Shown in pieces: positions 15,955 to 24,868 of a DNA stretch of 64,000 nucleotides. The stretch's first letter is position 1; each line of letters opens with the position of its first letter. The DNA comes from CAZMCH01 sp964564735 (GTDB lineage Bacteria > Poribacteria > DTPJ01). The notes under the pieces are model-generated. The model searched no databases. It was not told the DNA's origin and saw only the letters and a list, made by a program, of their open reading frames with translations. The DNA is taken from NCBI GenBank assembly GCA_964564735.1, contig CAZMCH010000009.1, forward strand, positions 1 through 64,000, read 5' to 3'. The position numbers were made by a program, and so were the translations under genes.

Positions 15955-16206
15955 TCAGGATTGTTCCTCTGCTGGTGCTTCATCTGTTTCTGCCAATACG
16001 GGTTCTGCATCCATATTATACTTCTTTCTGAACTTTTCGACTCTACCTGCGGTGTCGACAAACTTTCGTTTACCTGTAAAGAATGGGTGGCATTTCGAAC
16101 AAACTTCGATTCTAATTTCGTCCTTTGTGGACATAGTTTTAAATTCTGCACCACAGGCACATATAATTGTTGTTTCTTTGAATTTTGGGTGAATTTCTGG
16201 TTTCAT
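15955..16206 (-). CDS. rpmE: 50S ribosomal protein L31 (zinc-binding type)
   Basis: 83 residues. Cys16, Cys18, Cys36 and Cys39 provide the C+ zinc-ribbon form; KCHPFFTGKRKFVDTAGRVEKF is the L31 signature region (cited in part). The C-terminal 15-20 residues are an acidic tail (AETDEAPAEEQS) longer than in E. coli. ATG at 16206. It is flanked by rho upstream and DUF1385 downstream on the same strand. Confidence 0.95.
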   Translation of the reverse strand: MKPEIHPKFKETTIICACGAEFKTMSTKDEIRIEVCSKCHPFFTGKRKFVDTAGRVEKFRKKYNMDAEPVLAETDEAPAEEQS

Positions 16207-16238
16207 TTGATTGTCTCCATGTTATTAAATACAATTTC

Positions 16239-16260
16239 TATTTCCATTTAAACGGAAATA
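16239..16260. other. Hairpin in rho-rpmE spacer
   Basis: TATTTCC and GGAAATA form a 7-bp stem around an 8-base loop, about 33 bases before the rpmE start, i.e. in the likely L31 leader. There is no T-run, so it is not an intrinsic terminator. A leader structure involved in L31 control is possible but unsupported beyond position. Confidence 0.25.
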
Positions 16261-16298
16261 AGAAAAAAATCCTAAAAAAACTAACATAAGCAAATACT

Positions 16299-17591
16299 CT
16301 AACCTTTCATAGACTCTAGAAAATCTTGATTAGTCTTTGTCTTTGTCAAATGCTCTAAAATAAATTCCATTGCATCAGGAAGATTTTCCTGAGATAAAGC
16401 TTTGCGTAAAAGCCTAATTTTCTTTAACTCATCATCAGGAAGAAGCAAGTCTTCCCTACGTGTTTTTGATGTCTTAATATCGATAGTTGGAAATATCATT
16501 CTTTCAAGTAATGTTCTATCCAAACGCACTTCCATGTTGCCAGTTCCCTTGAGTTCTTCAAAAATAATATCATCCATCCTACTTCCAGTCTCAACCAAAG
16601 CAGTTGCAATGATGGTCAAACTGCCACCATCTTCAACATTTCTTGCAGAACCAAATATCTTTTTTGGTCGGATAAGAGAAGTAGATTCGATACCACCAGT
16701 CATGACTCTACCGCTATCTGGTGCAACGGAGTTATGCGCTCTGGCTAGTCTTGTTATGCTGTCCATAAGTATAACAACATCATGCCCATATTCCACTAAC
16801 CTTTTTGCCTTTTCAATTACCATATCAGCAACTTCAACATGCCTTTCGGGTGGTTCATCAAAAGTTGCGCTTATAACTTCACCTTTTACAGACCTTTCTA
16901 TATCAGTAACTTCTTCTGGTCTTTCGTTTATAAGAAGCACGATGAGTATAATTTCATGATGATTGGTTGTAATACCTCTTGCTATCCTTTTTAAAAGCTC
17001 TGTTTTGCCACTATATGGAGGAGCAACAATCAATCCTCTTTGTCCTTTGCCAATAGGTGTTATAAGGTCCATTATCCTCGTGGAATATTCTGTTGGATCA
17101 TGTTCTAGCTTGATTCTTTCTATAGGATATATTGGCGTTAAATTTTCAAATAATATCTTGTCTTTGCTATTTTCAGGATTTTCATAATTAACAGCTTCTA
17201 TATGTAGGAGTGCAAAATAGTGTTCTTCTTTCTCGCCGGGGATTCCTTTTTTTGGTGGTCTTATATATCCAGAGACAATATGTCCTTGTCTAAGATCAAA
17301 TTTCCTGATCTGAGAAGGAGAAACGTATATATCGTCATCTCCTTGTAGATAGTTATATGAACTTGATCTTAAAAAACCATATCCACCTTCAGGGCGAATA
17401 TCAAGCACACCTTCTCCAAAGAGCAATCCGTTACCAGTAGCTTTGGCTTTAAGTATCTCAAATATTAGATCGTGTTTTTTTAGACCGCTATATCCTGTAA
17501 TACCAATATCTCGCGCTATATTAGTGAGTTCTGGTATAGTCATTTCTTTGAGTTCATCAATATTTAATTCGTTGGCTTTGAGTTGTTGCAC
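16299..17591 (-). CDS. rho: Transcription termination factor Rho
   Basis: 430 residues. An N-terminal Rho_N helix bundle (about 13-50) precedes the cold-shock RNA-binding domain (about 57-132, with EGGYGFLRS) and the RecA-type ATPase. Walker A is GLIVAPPYSGKTELL (about 186-200): the usual PPKAGKT/PPKTGKT has Tyr-Ser in place of Lys-Ala. Walker B (VVILMDSITRLARAHN) and the Q-loop-type region VMTGGIESTSLIRPKKIFGSAR follow. It hexamerises on RNA and terminates transcription. Start GTG at 17591 after GGGAGACGAACT; no alternative start is better placed. First gene of the rpmE-DUF1385-prfA block. Confidence 0.96.
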   Translation of the reverse strand: MQQLKANELNIDELKEMTIPELTNIARDIGITGYSGLKKHDLIFEILKAKATGNGLLFGEGVLDIRPEGGYGFLRSSSYNYLQGDDDIYVSPSQIRKFDLRQGHIVSGYIRPPKKGIPGEKEEHYFALLHIEAVNYENPENSKDKILFENLTPIYPIERIKLEHDPTEYSTRIMDLITPIGKGQRGLIVAPPYSGKTELLKRIARGITTNHHEIILIVLLINERPEEVTDIERSVKGEVISATFDEPPERHVEVADMVIEKAKRLVEYGHDVVILMDSITRLARAHNSVAPDSGRVMTGGIESTSLIRPKKIFGSARNVEDGGSLTIIATALVETGSRMDDIIFEELKGTGNMEVRLDRTLLERMIFPTIDIKTSKTRREDLLLPDDELKKIRLLRKALSQENLPDAMEFILEHLTKTKTNQDFLESMKG

Positions 17592-18307
17592 AGTTCGTCT
17601 CCCATATTGATTCTATTTAATGGTTAAATTCAAGTGATATTAGTATAATTCCTTTTTTTCAAACATAAAAGAGCCTTTCGCAAGATTTGCAGTAATATAC
17701 AAGAAATATTATTTATCGGGAAGATGAAAGCACACCAATATTATCATAGAAAATAAACATATTTTTATGTTATAGAAATAGCTTTCAGCATAGCTAATTT
17801 AATAATGGCTTCAATCAATTTTTTGCAATTCATACAGATTGGAAAGCAGATCATTTGAATTGATACTGACTTTGAAATGGTATTTTGAAATGACTACATA
17901 ATCTTTGGGGCTAAAAAATACGCCAAAAATTGCATCCTATTTTGCTAAATCAGAATGAAATAGCTTAATTTAATAGCTCTTGAACTAGGTAATTGATTTA
18001 TTTAATTAGCAAGACTTTTACCTCAAAAAGAGCAGAATTTTGAAGCTAGTTCAGGAAGGTGATTTAGCTTTAGGAGTGTCAAATTAAGAAATCGGCAATC
18101 TTATTTACCTATAAAAATATTATCGTTTATAATTATAAATCACAAAATAAGAATCGTCAAGGCTTTTTTTTTGATGATCAGAATGAATTGAGGGATTTTT
18201 TAAGGTAAAAAAAGAATATTATGATAAATTGCTTGATAGCACTTTTCTCACTTCTATTTATTGAAAAGTTTATTTATATGTGAGATAATAAGCATTGTTT
18301 TACATTT
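17592..18307. other. Gene-free intergenic region between divergent rho and namZ
   Basis: About 700 AT-rich bases with no open frame resembling a protein, no tRNA cloverleaf and no repeat that I could see. It must contain the rho promoter (minus), but no clean -35/-10 pair stood out. A T8 run near 18163-18172 is not preceded by a convincing stem. Confidence 0.5.
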
Positions 18308-18415
18308 TTTTATTGTCTAGGAAATTATATTTTTGTGTTAATTCAGGAAGACCCTTCACTTCGTTCAGGGTGACACTTTGCTGTCATTTTGAGTGAAGCG
18401 AAAAATCTTTTTTAT
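18308..18415 (+). repeat. 108-bp direct repeat, left copy (REP-like element inside)
   Basis: Identical over 108 bases to 20378-20485 (offset 2070). The inner half contains an imperfect inverted repeat built on CTTCRYTCAGGGTGACA and TGTCATTTTGAGTGAAGCG, a motif type scattered through many bacterial genomes as an intergenic palindromic repeat. It ends 26 bases before the namZ start, so it may also carry that gene's upstream region. Confidence 0.9.
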
Positions 18416-18441
18416 ATTTTTTTATTTCAAAGGTTAATTAT

Positions 18442-19581
18442 ATGATAAAATTAGGTCTAACATCAATACTTGATAATAATATCGAATTGATAAATGGTAA
18501 GTCTATTGGTCTTATAACAAACTTGACAGGCGTTGATGAAAAGCTTGATTATAATATATCGCTTTTTCAAAGGCATCCTGAAATCAATCTGAAAGCTATA
18601 TTTTCACCAGAGCATGGCTTGTGGGGTTCTGCACAAGATGCGGTCTCGGTTTCATCATTCCAATATGATAATATTCCAATTTATAGCCTATATGGAAGCA
18701 CTATGAAGCCAACTTCTGATATGCTCAATGGCTTGGATACATTGATATTTGATATTCAAGATGTAGGGGTGCGCTTTTATACATATATCTCCACTATGGC
18801 GTTAGCAATGTTAGCTTGTGCGGAAAACGATCTGGAATTTATCGTTTTAGATAGACCTAATCCAATAGGTGATATGATGGAGGGAAACGTTCTTGATCCT
18901 AAATTCACTTCATTTGTTGGTCATTTTCCGATATTGTTAAGGCATGGTTTAACAGTAGGCGAGTTGGCAAAGCTATTTAATGAGCATTTCGGAATCGGTG
19001 TTAATCTAAAAGTCGTAATGATGGAAAACTGGAAAAGGGATATGTGGTTTGATGAAACAGGGCTTCATTGGGTAATGCCATCACCAAATATGCCAACCCT
19101 AGATACCGCAACGGTCTATTCGGGGATGTGCCTATTTGAAGGGACAAACCTATCCGAAGGGCGAGGAACAACGAAACCCTTTGAAATCATTGGCGCACCT
19201 TATATTGATGCTTATATGCTTGCTGATATGCTTAATGAAATGAATCTGCATGGCGTAAAATTTAGACCTACTTATTTTAATCCGATATTTTCAAAACACA
19301 AAGATAAAAGTTGCGGTGGGGTTCAGATTCATGTTATAGACAGAAATAGCTTTTTACCTGTCAGGACTGCATTATATATGATTGCTTCAATAAAAAAGGC
19401 ATATCCAGATGATTTTCAATGGATAGGCAAGGGCAGACCATTCTTTGATCTTCTTATGGGAACAGACAAGGTTCGCATAGCACTTTCAAATAATCAGCCT
19501 GTTGATGATATAATTTCATTATGGCGGAATGAGCAAAAAGAGTTTTCTGATATAAGGTCAAAATATCTTTTATATCCATGA
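18442..19581 (+). CDS. DUF1343 family, NamZ-like exo-beta-N-acetylmuramidase
   Basis: 379 residues covering the whole DUF1343 domain: GLITNLTGVD (about 24-33), FSPEHGLWG (about 54-62), DTLIFDIQDVGVRFYTYI (about 91-108), LDRPNPIGG-like LDRPNPIGD, and LFEGTNLSEGRGTTKPFE (about 230-247). NamZ proteins remove terminal MurNAc from peptidoglycan fragments during cell-wall recycling. No signal peptide is visible, so a cytoplasmic or non-classical location is likely, unlike many secreted homologues. ATG at 18442 after AAAGGTTA. It overlaps birA by 4 bases (ATGA). The pair is bracketed by the 108-bp repeat. Confidence 0.9.
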   Translation: MIKLGLTSILDNNIELINGKSIGLITNLTGVDEKLDYNISLFQRHPEINLKAIFSPEHGLWGSAQDAVSVSSFQYDNIPIYSLYGSTMKPTSDMLNGLDTLIFDIQDVGVRFYTYISTMALAMLACAENDLEFIVLDRPNPIGDMMEGNVLDPKFTSFVGHFPILLRHGLTVGELAKLFNEHFGIGVNLKVVMMENWKRDMWFDETGLHWVMPSPNMPTLDTATVYSGMCLFEGTNLSEGRGTTKPFEIIGAPYIDAYMLADMLNEMNLHGVKFRPTYFNPIFSKHKDKSCGGVQIHVIDRNSFLPVRTALYMIASIKKAYPDDFQWIGKGRPFFDLLMGTDKVRIALSNNQPVDDIISLWRNEQKEFSDIRSKYLLYP

Positions 19582-20369
19582 ATATAGATGAGATAAAAAT
19601 AGGACTTAACACAAAGATACTTGGTAAAGAAATAATATACTTTTCAGAGACCACATCCACAAATGATATTGCTGTAAAGCTTGCAAAAAATGGTGCTGAA
19701 GAAGGCGTAATTGTCATTGCAGACTATCAGACAGGAGGGCGTGGACGTAGAGGAAGAATCTGGTTTGCACCATCTGAAACTTGTATACTATCATCAATAA
19801 TCCTTAGACCATCATTATCATTAAAGTATATAAATATCCTAACTCCAATAGCTGTTGTTTCAATAGTAAATACAATTAATTCCATCACTCAATTAGATGC
19901 TTCAGTTAAATGGCCTAATGATGTGGTAATTGGTGAAAAAAAAGTGTCTGGTGTTTTAACAGAGACAAGAATATTGAAAAATGGAATAGATTTTGCTGTT
20001 GTAGGTATTGGGATAAATGTTAATGTTTCGAAAGATAAAATTCCTTTGGAAATATCAGAAATTGCTACTTCACTATATATGGAACTAGGTTATGAAATAT
20101 GTAGAATCCATCTTTTTCAAGAGATAATCAGGCAATTTGAGAAACGTTATTTGGGATTAAACGAAACAACCTATAATGAGTTTCTAAATGAATGGAAATC
20201 TTTATCAACAATAATAGGAAACAGAGTGCAAATCGAGTCTGAAAACAACATAAGGCTTGGAACTGCTCTTGATATAGATAAAAATGGCTCTCTTATTATC
20301 AAGCTTGATAGTGAAGATATTATAAAAATAAATAATGATGACCTTGTGAAGATTCGAAATATAAAATAA
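19578..20369 (+). CDS. birA: Biotin--[acetyl-CoA-carboxylase] ligase, group I
   Basis: 263 residues. Contains GGRGRRGRIW (53-62), the adenylate-binding loop, and KWPNDV (111-116) with the catalytic Lys111; a C-terminal SH3-like domain occupies about 215-263. It makes biotinyl-AMP and attaches biotin to carboxylase carrier proteins. The N-terminal winged-helix repressor domain of E. coli BirA is absent, so no repressor role is expected. The start overlaps the namZ stop as ATGA, indicating translational coupling. The right copy of the 108-bp repeat begins 8 bases after the stop. Confidence 0.95.
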   Translation: MNIDEIKIGLNTKILGKEIIYFSETTSTNDIAVKLAKNGAEEGVIVIADYQTGGRGRRGRIWFAPSETCILSSIILRPSLSLKYINILTPIAVVSIVNTINSITQLDASVKWPNDVVIGEKKVSGVLTETRILKNGIDFAVVGIGINVNVSKDKIPLEISEIATSLYMELGYEICRIHLFQEIIRQFEKRYLGLNETTYNEFLNEWKSLSTIIGNRVQIESENNIRLGTALDIDKNGSLIIKLDSEDIIKINNDDLVKIRNIK

Positions 20370-20377
20370 AAGGTAAG

Positions 20378-20485
20378 TTTTATTGTCTAGGAAATTATAT
20401 TTTTGTGTTAATTCAGGAAGACCCTTCACTTCGTTCAGGGTGACACTTTGCTGTCATTTTGAGTGAAGCGAAAAATCTTTTTTAT
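20378..20485 (+). repeat. 108-bp direct repeat, right copy
   Basis: Perfect copy of 18308-18415, including the CTTCRYTCAGGGTGACA/TGTCATTTTGAG palindrome. It fills the space between birA and the convergent amidotransferase-like gene. Identity without any mismatch implies recent duplication, gene conversion, or an assembly artefact. Confidence 0.9.
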
Positions 20486-20532
20486 CATACTTTGTATTAT
20501 ACGTTTTAATTATCACCCATCACGATCTTTAA

Positions 20533-21201
20533 TCAGCGTTCTATTTTTCCTCTTGCAATATCAAAAAAGTTTCGCAGAATAGTAAAGCCATCTGAATAAT
20601 TATTGCTCGATTGTTCAGGATGAAACTGTGTTCCATAGATAGGCTTCTTTGAGTGAACATAAGCCTGAACTTGGCAATTTTCAGAACTAGCAAGTAATAT
20701 CAATTCAGAACCCAATTCTTTTACTTCCCAGCTATGATACTCTTGAACATGAATTATATCACTTAAGCCATTAAATATAGGATCACGTTTTATAATCTGC
20801 ACTGGATATATACCCCATTCTTTTAATTGACCCGGACAATAATTGGGGTTAAGATCGGGTTCATTTGGCTTTAATTGCCTTAATGGTCCGATTTTACTGC
20901 CAAACTGAGTTGATATGATCTGATGACCTCCACAAAAGCCTATTTGTGGGACATTCCATTCCTTTATACAGTTGCAATATTCCTCTGTCTGTAAAACATC
21001 ATAATCATCATACATAGCACTACCGCCACTATGGCAGATCACCCAGGGCTTATGCTCTATAAATAATTTGTGATTTACCTGTTTGTAATGCAAAACAAGA
21101 CAACAATCTTTGGCAAATCTTTCCAAAACTAGCTTGTGATTATGAAAAGCAGGCGATCTATGATAATTTTCTTCTGAATCAGTGACAATATACCAGATCA
21201 T
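20533..21201 (-). CDS. Class I glutamine amidotransferase-like protein
   Basis: 222 residues forming one GATase1 domain. Cys90 lies in GFCGGHQ (nucleophile elbow), and His194 and Glu196 in FHPEQ complete the triad. No fused or adjacent synthetase domain supplies an acceptor. It may be a stand-alone hydrolase such as a gamma-glutamyl peptidase-like enzyme. It is the last gene of a minus-strand run (24863 to 20533) of small-molecule enzymes separated by short gaps. Substrate unknown. Confidence 0.8.
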   Translation of the reverse strand: MIWYIVTDSEENYHRSPAFHNHKLVLERFAKDCCLVLHYKQVNHKLFIEHKPWVICHSGGSAMYDDYDVLQTEEYCNCIKEWNVPQIGFCGGHQIISTQFGSKIGPLRQLKPNEPDLNPNYCPGQLKEWGIYPVQIIKRDPIFNGLSDIIHVQEYHSWEVKELGSELILLASSENCQVQAYVHSKKPIYGTQFHPEQSSNNYSDGFTILRNFFDIARGKIER

Positions 21202-21296
21202 AAAATTAAATTCCGTTTTCTTGTATATTATTATGAATACTTCGGTTTATAAATTTCCTTCTTCCACAATTTGCCTCTTTTTATAAGTATATTTCA

Positions 21297-21626
21297 CTAA
21301 GATCGTATCATTACAAGAAGCATCTTGAATTTTTCTAATGCCTTTAATGAATGTGGTTTGTTTGCTGGCATTATAATCATATCACCTTTTTTTAGATGAT
21401 TGGCTTCCCCGTCGATAATAACTTCAACTTCCCCATCGATAGCATAAACAAGAGCATCAAAAGGAGCAGTATGTTCGCTTAGTCCCTGTCCTTTATCAAA
21501 TGAAAAAAGCGTTACATTACCTTTTTCCTGTTTAATAATGGTTCTACTAACAACCGCCCCGTCTTGATAGCCGACAAGTTCTGCTAGATTCAACACTTGT
21601 CCTATAAGTTCTTCTTTATTTTCCAT
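21297..21626 (-). CDS. Cupin-domain protein
   Basis: 109 residues, a single small beta-barrel. Cupin motif 1 is reduced (SEHTAPFDALVYAIDGEVEV, about 49-68); motif 2 is GDMIIMPANKPHSL (about 81-94). Some metal-ligand histidines remain, so metal binding is possible but not certain. Such small cupins act as sugar isomerases, dioxygenase-like enzymes or sensors. It lies between the amidotransferase-like and methyltransferase-like genes. ATG at 21626 with an AAAAGG-rich upstream stretch. Confidence 0.8.
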   Translation of the reverse strand: MENKEELIGQVLNLAELVGYQDGAVVSRTIIKQEKGNVTLFSFDKGQGLSEHTAPFDALVYAIDGEVEVIIDGEANHLKKGDMIIMPANKPHSLKALEKFKMLLVMIRS

Positions 21627-21653
21627 TTGCTTTTTCCTTTTTTTATAGTGATC

Positions 21654-22397
21654 TCATTTTACTGAGACCTCTAATCCTTCTGGATCAAAAATCACATTGA
21701 CGCTTCCACTCATATTCGCTTTATCTCTGACAAAACTCAAATACTTTTCTAGCCTTTCACCAGAATTAACGCTGTTATGTGCTAGGACAACACTCCCTTT
21801 TGGCATTTTATCATAAGCGGATTGCAATATTTCAAGATATATGCCTTTGCCTCTACCTTTGTCGCCATCTGCATCAAGATATAAAAGATTTATTTCTCCA
21901 TCAAAATTGCTTACAGTATCAACCGCATCTTCTGCAATGATACGTGCAACCCCTGTAGGATCGATTTTCCTGACATTTCTTTCTGCTCTTTCTGCTTCCT
22001 GAGGCTTTATTTCAACACCGATTAAGTTTTCTGCTGTATAAACTGCACCGGGACCAACTCCCGCACCAGCATTAGATATAAATGTATTTCCGCAGAAAAC
22101 ACCCGCAGCAATCATATTTTTTGGCTGTTTGATTGCATTTATAGCGTATATAAGCCTTTGCATACGATGTGTTATTGCTGTCCAAGGTATCTCAAAAAGC
22201 TCTGCAACAGCCTTTCTATGCGCCAAAAGTTTTTCATTATCATAGTTTGTATGAGTTATTATACCTTCGTTGAGTAATACATCAAGTGCTTCACCAACTA
22301 CCTTTATTTCGTTTTCCAATGGTTCAAGAACCTTATGAGGGTCCTGCATTACCATTCTATATTCATTCCAGTCATTGCTTTGATATATTTGAGCCAT
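21654..22397 (-). CDS. Class I SAM-methyltransferase-like protein
   Basis: 247 residues. The Rossmann-like core starts near NMIAAGVFCGNTFISNAGAG (about 96-115), then LIGVEIKPQEAERAERNV (acidic ribose-binding residue), AEDAVDT, and LLYLDADGDKGRG (about 170-182). This resembles O-methyltransferase family 3, in which the last motif binds metal. Motif I (AGVFCGNTF) departs from GxGxG, so activity is uncertain. The N-terminal ~95 residues are helical. Neighbours (Gfo/Idh, cupin) suggest a small-molecule pathway. Substrate not recognised. Confidence 0.6.
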   Translation of the reverse strand: MAQIYQSNDWNEYRMVMQDPHKVLEPLENEIKVVGEALDVLLNEGIITHTNYDNEKLLAHRKAVAELFEIPWTAITHRMQRLIYAINAIKQPKNMIAAGVFCGNTFISNAGAGVGPGAVYTAENLIGVEIKPQEAERAERNVRKIDPTGVARIIAEDAVDTVSNFDGEINLLYLDADGDKGRGKGIYLEILQSAYDKMPKGSVVLAHNSVNSGERLEKYLSFVRDKANMSGSVNVIFDPEGLEVSVK

Positions 22398-22610
22398 TAT
22401 TTTTTTATGGCATATTAAAAGGCATATCCGTTTTAATACACCGTCTCCTTTTATTAAGCGAAACCAATATATTATTAAACCATAAAAAACTAAAATCTAA
22501 GAACTTATTAAGAATATAAGTTAATAGTAATATACTAGAATAGCCTTAATTAGTCAAGTTAGATTAAAAACATTTTTTTATCAAATACACATATTTACAT
22601 ATCACAACAT

Positions 22611-23702
22611 TTATAATTGCCTAGCAAATATTTCTAACGGATGTTTTCTATTTTTCATTGGGAATGAAACCCTGTTACCTGTAATTTGTGATTCATAAGC
22701 ACCCAATATCATCTCAAGCGCACAAACAGCATCATATCCGCTTGATATTGGTTTTCTATCATTTTCAATAGAATCTATAAGGTCTATTATTGCCAGTTGA
22801 TTTCCTGCCTGTAAAGCAGTATCATCAAGATTTAGAGGCTCCCATTTTTGCGAAAGATTATGAGGTGACCATACAGGATAAGGATAGATCGCAACATTTG
22901 AGGCTGTTCCACCACGTAATGAGATCATGCCTTGACTTCCAATAATATCCATACCATATCGGCTATCACTGCCTATTTGATCTTTGCGTGAATCAAAGAA
23001 GCCTGCTACACCGCTTTTAAAGGCGAAATAGCTATTGATACAGTCTCCTGCTATAAGTCCAACAGGTTCAGTTCCTTCTCGAACATCTTTGGGGGTTATA
23101 TCATGTCCTTGAAATTCTACATGAGCAAACATCCACCCAACATCACCGACAAAGTATCTCATCATATTAAATAAATGTGTGCCAAGAACGATCATATCTT
23201 CTCCACCACCACGACTATCTTGTTTACCATGTGCATATATTGCCTGAACATTTCCGATCTTTCCTTCATCTAGCATACGCTTTATTTTATGAATGCCCGG
23301 TAGATAAACGCCCTGATGAGCAACTGCAATTTTTAAACCAGTTTTTTCTGCTGATTTCAATATTATATCTCCATCTTCAAGGCTTGATACCATTGGCTTT
23401 TCTGAATATATATGGCAACCAGCATCAATACAGGCAAGTATTATCTCAAGATGACGATCCACCCATCTTGGACATACACTAACTATATCAAGGTCTTCTT
23501 TTTCCAACATCTCGCGATAATCAGCATAAGAACGGATTGCCCCAGTATCTGACTTTGCCTTTTCTCTACCAGCTTCATCAGGATCAGAAACAGCAATAAA
23601 CTGAACATTATCTAATCCCTTATAGGCTAAATGTAAGCCATGACCATAATTCCCTTTTCCTGTTATTCCAATAGCCCCAGCTTTATATATTTTATTTGCC
23701 AT
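22611..23702 (-). CDS. Gfo/Idh/MocA-family oxidoreductase
   Basis: 363 residues. N-terminal Rossmann fold (GAIGITGKGNYGHGL at 9-23) and the family's EKP motif with the catalytic Lys (101-103); the C-terminal alpha/beta domain has DCINSYFAFKSG and a C-terminal tail. The family uses NAD(P) to oxidise or reduce sugars, inositols or sugar derivatives. It is downstream of the D-threonine-aldolase-like and propeller genes on the same strand. Members are abundant in Poribacteria-like and planctomycete genomes. Substrate unknown. Confidence 0.88.
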   Translation of the reverse strand: MANKIYKAGAIGITGKGNYGHGLHLAYKGLDNVQFIAVSDPDEAGREKAKSDTGAIRSYADYREMLEKEDLDIVSVCPRWVDRHLEIILACIDAGCHIYSEKPMVSSLEDGDIILKSAEKTGLKIAVAHQGVYLPGIHKIKRMLDEGKIGNVQAIYAHGKQDSRGGGEDMIVLGTHLFNMMRYFVGDVGWMFAHVEFQGHDITPKDVREGTEPVGLIAGDCINSYFAFKSGVAGFFDSRKDQIGSDSRYGMDIIGSQGMISLRGGTASNVAIYPYPVWSPHNLSQKWEPLNLDDTALQAGNQLAIIDLIDSIENDRKPISSGYDAVCALEMILGAYESQITGNRVSFPMKNRKHPLEIFARQL

Positions 23703-23765
23703 TTTTTGTCCTTTTTTCTCGATAAGTTCTCATAATGTAAAATACCGATTATTTGTGCAAGATTA

Positions 23766-24863
23766 TTATCTTAACTTGCCTCTTGCAGAAACTTTCCACA
23801 TTGTCTCAACCTTTTCATTCCTAACAACAAACAACTCATCAAATAAATTTACCGCTGGACAGACATGGTTTGGTATTATCTCTAATTTATCACCAACTTT
23901 GAGTTTTATCCTTGAAGAATCAAACTTCAAAACACCATGTTCTTCATAAGCCCTTATAAGCTGTATATCGGGCATTCCTTTGATCCAACCATAAATGCCG
24001 AATGCTTGCGCTTTATCTGATGTAAAAGACTTTGTTCCTGCATCGACAACAGCCCTGTCATCAGCAGGAACGCTGATTACTGTTGCCAGTATTGTCAATG
24101 CGCAATTTTTTTCCTCAACAACACCAAGTTTGATTTGATAATAATCATTAAATACATAAGTTCCCGGTCTAGTCTCATTTATGCCGTTGATAGTGCATGT
24201 TATTTTCGCAGAGGGAGTAGCACCAACACTTATAATATCAGTTCTGATACCAGCATCTCTTAGCATTTCTGCGGTTTGGATCATCATTTGGGCTGATTCA
24301 AGACCTATGTGTCTTACATCCTCAAAAGTCTCTCCGCTATAGACATGCCCTTCATGAGTATATACTCCTATAAGTTCGATACCCTTCATTTTAACCAGTT
24401 TTTCCGCAAGATCAACGGTAGGCTTTCCATAGAGAACACCCGTTCTCCGTAATCCTACATCAACTTTAATAATTACTGGTATTTTCATACCTCTTTTATC
24501 TGCCAAATCAGATATTGGTTGAGCAACTTCTACGCTATCGACAGCGACACTGATCTTGCATTTTTCAGAAAGCTTTAATAACCGATTGATCTTTTCATCG
24601 CCAACGATCATGTTTGCAATGAATATATCATCAACATTAGTAGTGTTTAGCATCAATTCTGCTTCACCAAGTTTGGCGCAAGTTATGCCATTTGCCCCTG
24701 CAACAAGCTGTTTTATTGTGATTTCAGGCACTTTATGCGTCTTTATATGTGGACGAAGATGAACACCAATGTTTTTTGCAAAATCAGCCATATCTTTTAT
24801 ATTGTTTTCTAATATATCAAGGTCAACGATTGCAACAGGCGTATCTAATTCGTATTTATGCAC
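23766..24863 (-). CDS. D-threonine aldolase / D-serine dehydratase-like PLP enzyme
   Basis: 365 residues. Alanine-racemase-type TIM barrel: RPHIKTHK (37-44) with Lys41 as the expected PLP Schiff base; VDVGLRRTGV and SVGATPSA phosphate-binding regions; C-terminal beta domain with IPNHVCPAVNL, in which His333 and Cys335 match the metal site of D-threonine aldolases and DSD1-type dehydratases. It should cleave or dehydrate a D-beta-hydroxy amino acid; substrate not fixed. The stop is 5 bases before the propeller gene's start side (24869), i.e. closely spaced in one operon. Confidence 0.85.
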   Translation of the reverse strand: MHKYELDTPVAIVDLDILENNIKDMADFAKNIGVHLRPHIKTHKVPEITIKQLVAGANGITCAKLGEAELMLNTTNVDDIFIANMIVGDEKINRLLKLSEKCKISVAVDSVEVAQPISDLADKRGMKIPVIIKVDVGLRRTGVLYGKPTVDLAEKLVKMKGIELIGVYTHEGHVYSGETFEDVRHIGLESAQMMIQTAEMLRDAGIRTDIISVGATPSAKITCTINGINETRPGTYVFNDYYQIKLGVVEEKNCALTILATVISVPADDRAVVDAGTKSFTSDKAQAFGIYGWIKGMPDIQLIRAYEEHGVLKFDSSRIKLKVGDKLEIIPNHVCPAVNLFDELFVVRNEKVETMWKVSARGKLR

Positions 24864-24868
24864 TTTAT

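Noticed and set aside
18308..20485. The namZ-birA cassette as an insertion sequence or transposon
   Set aside because: No transposase and no terminal inverted repeats; only direct repeats, containing a common palindromic element.
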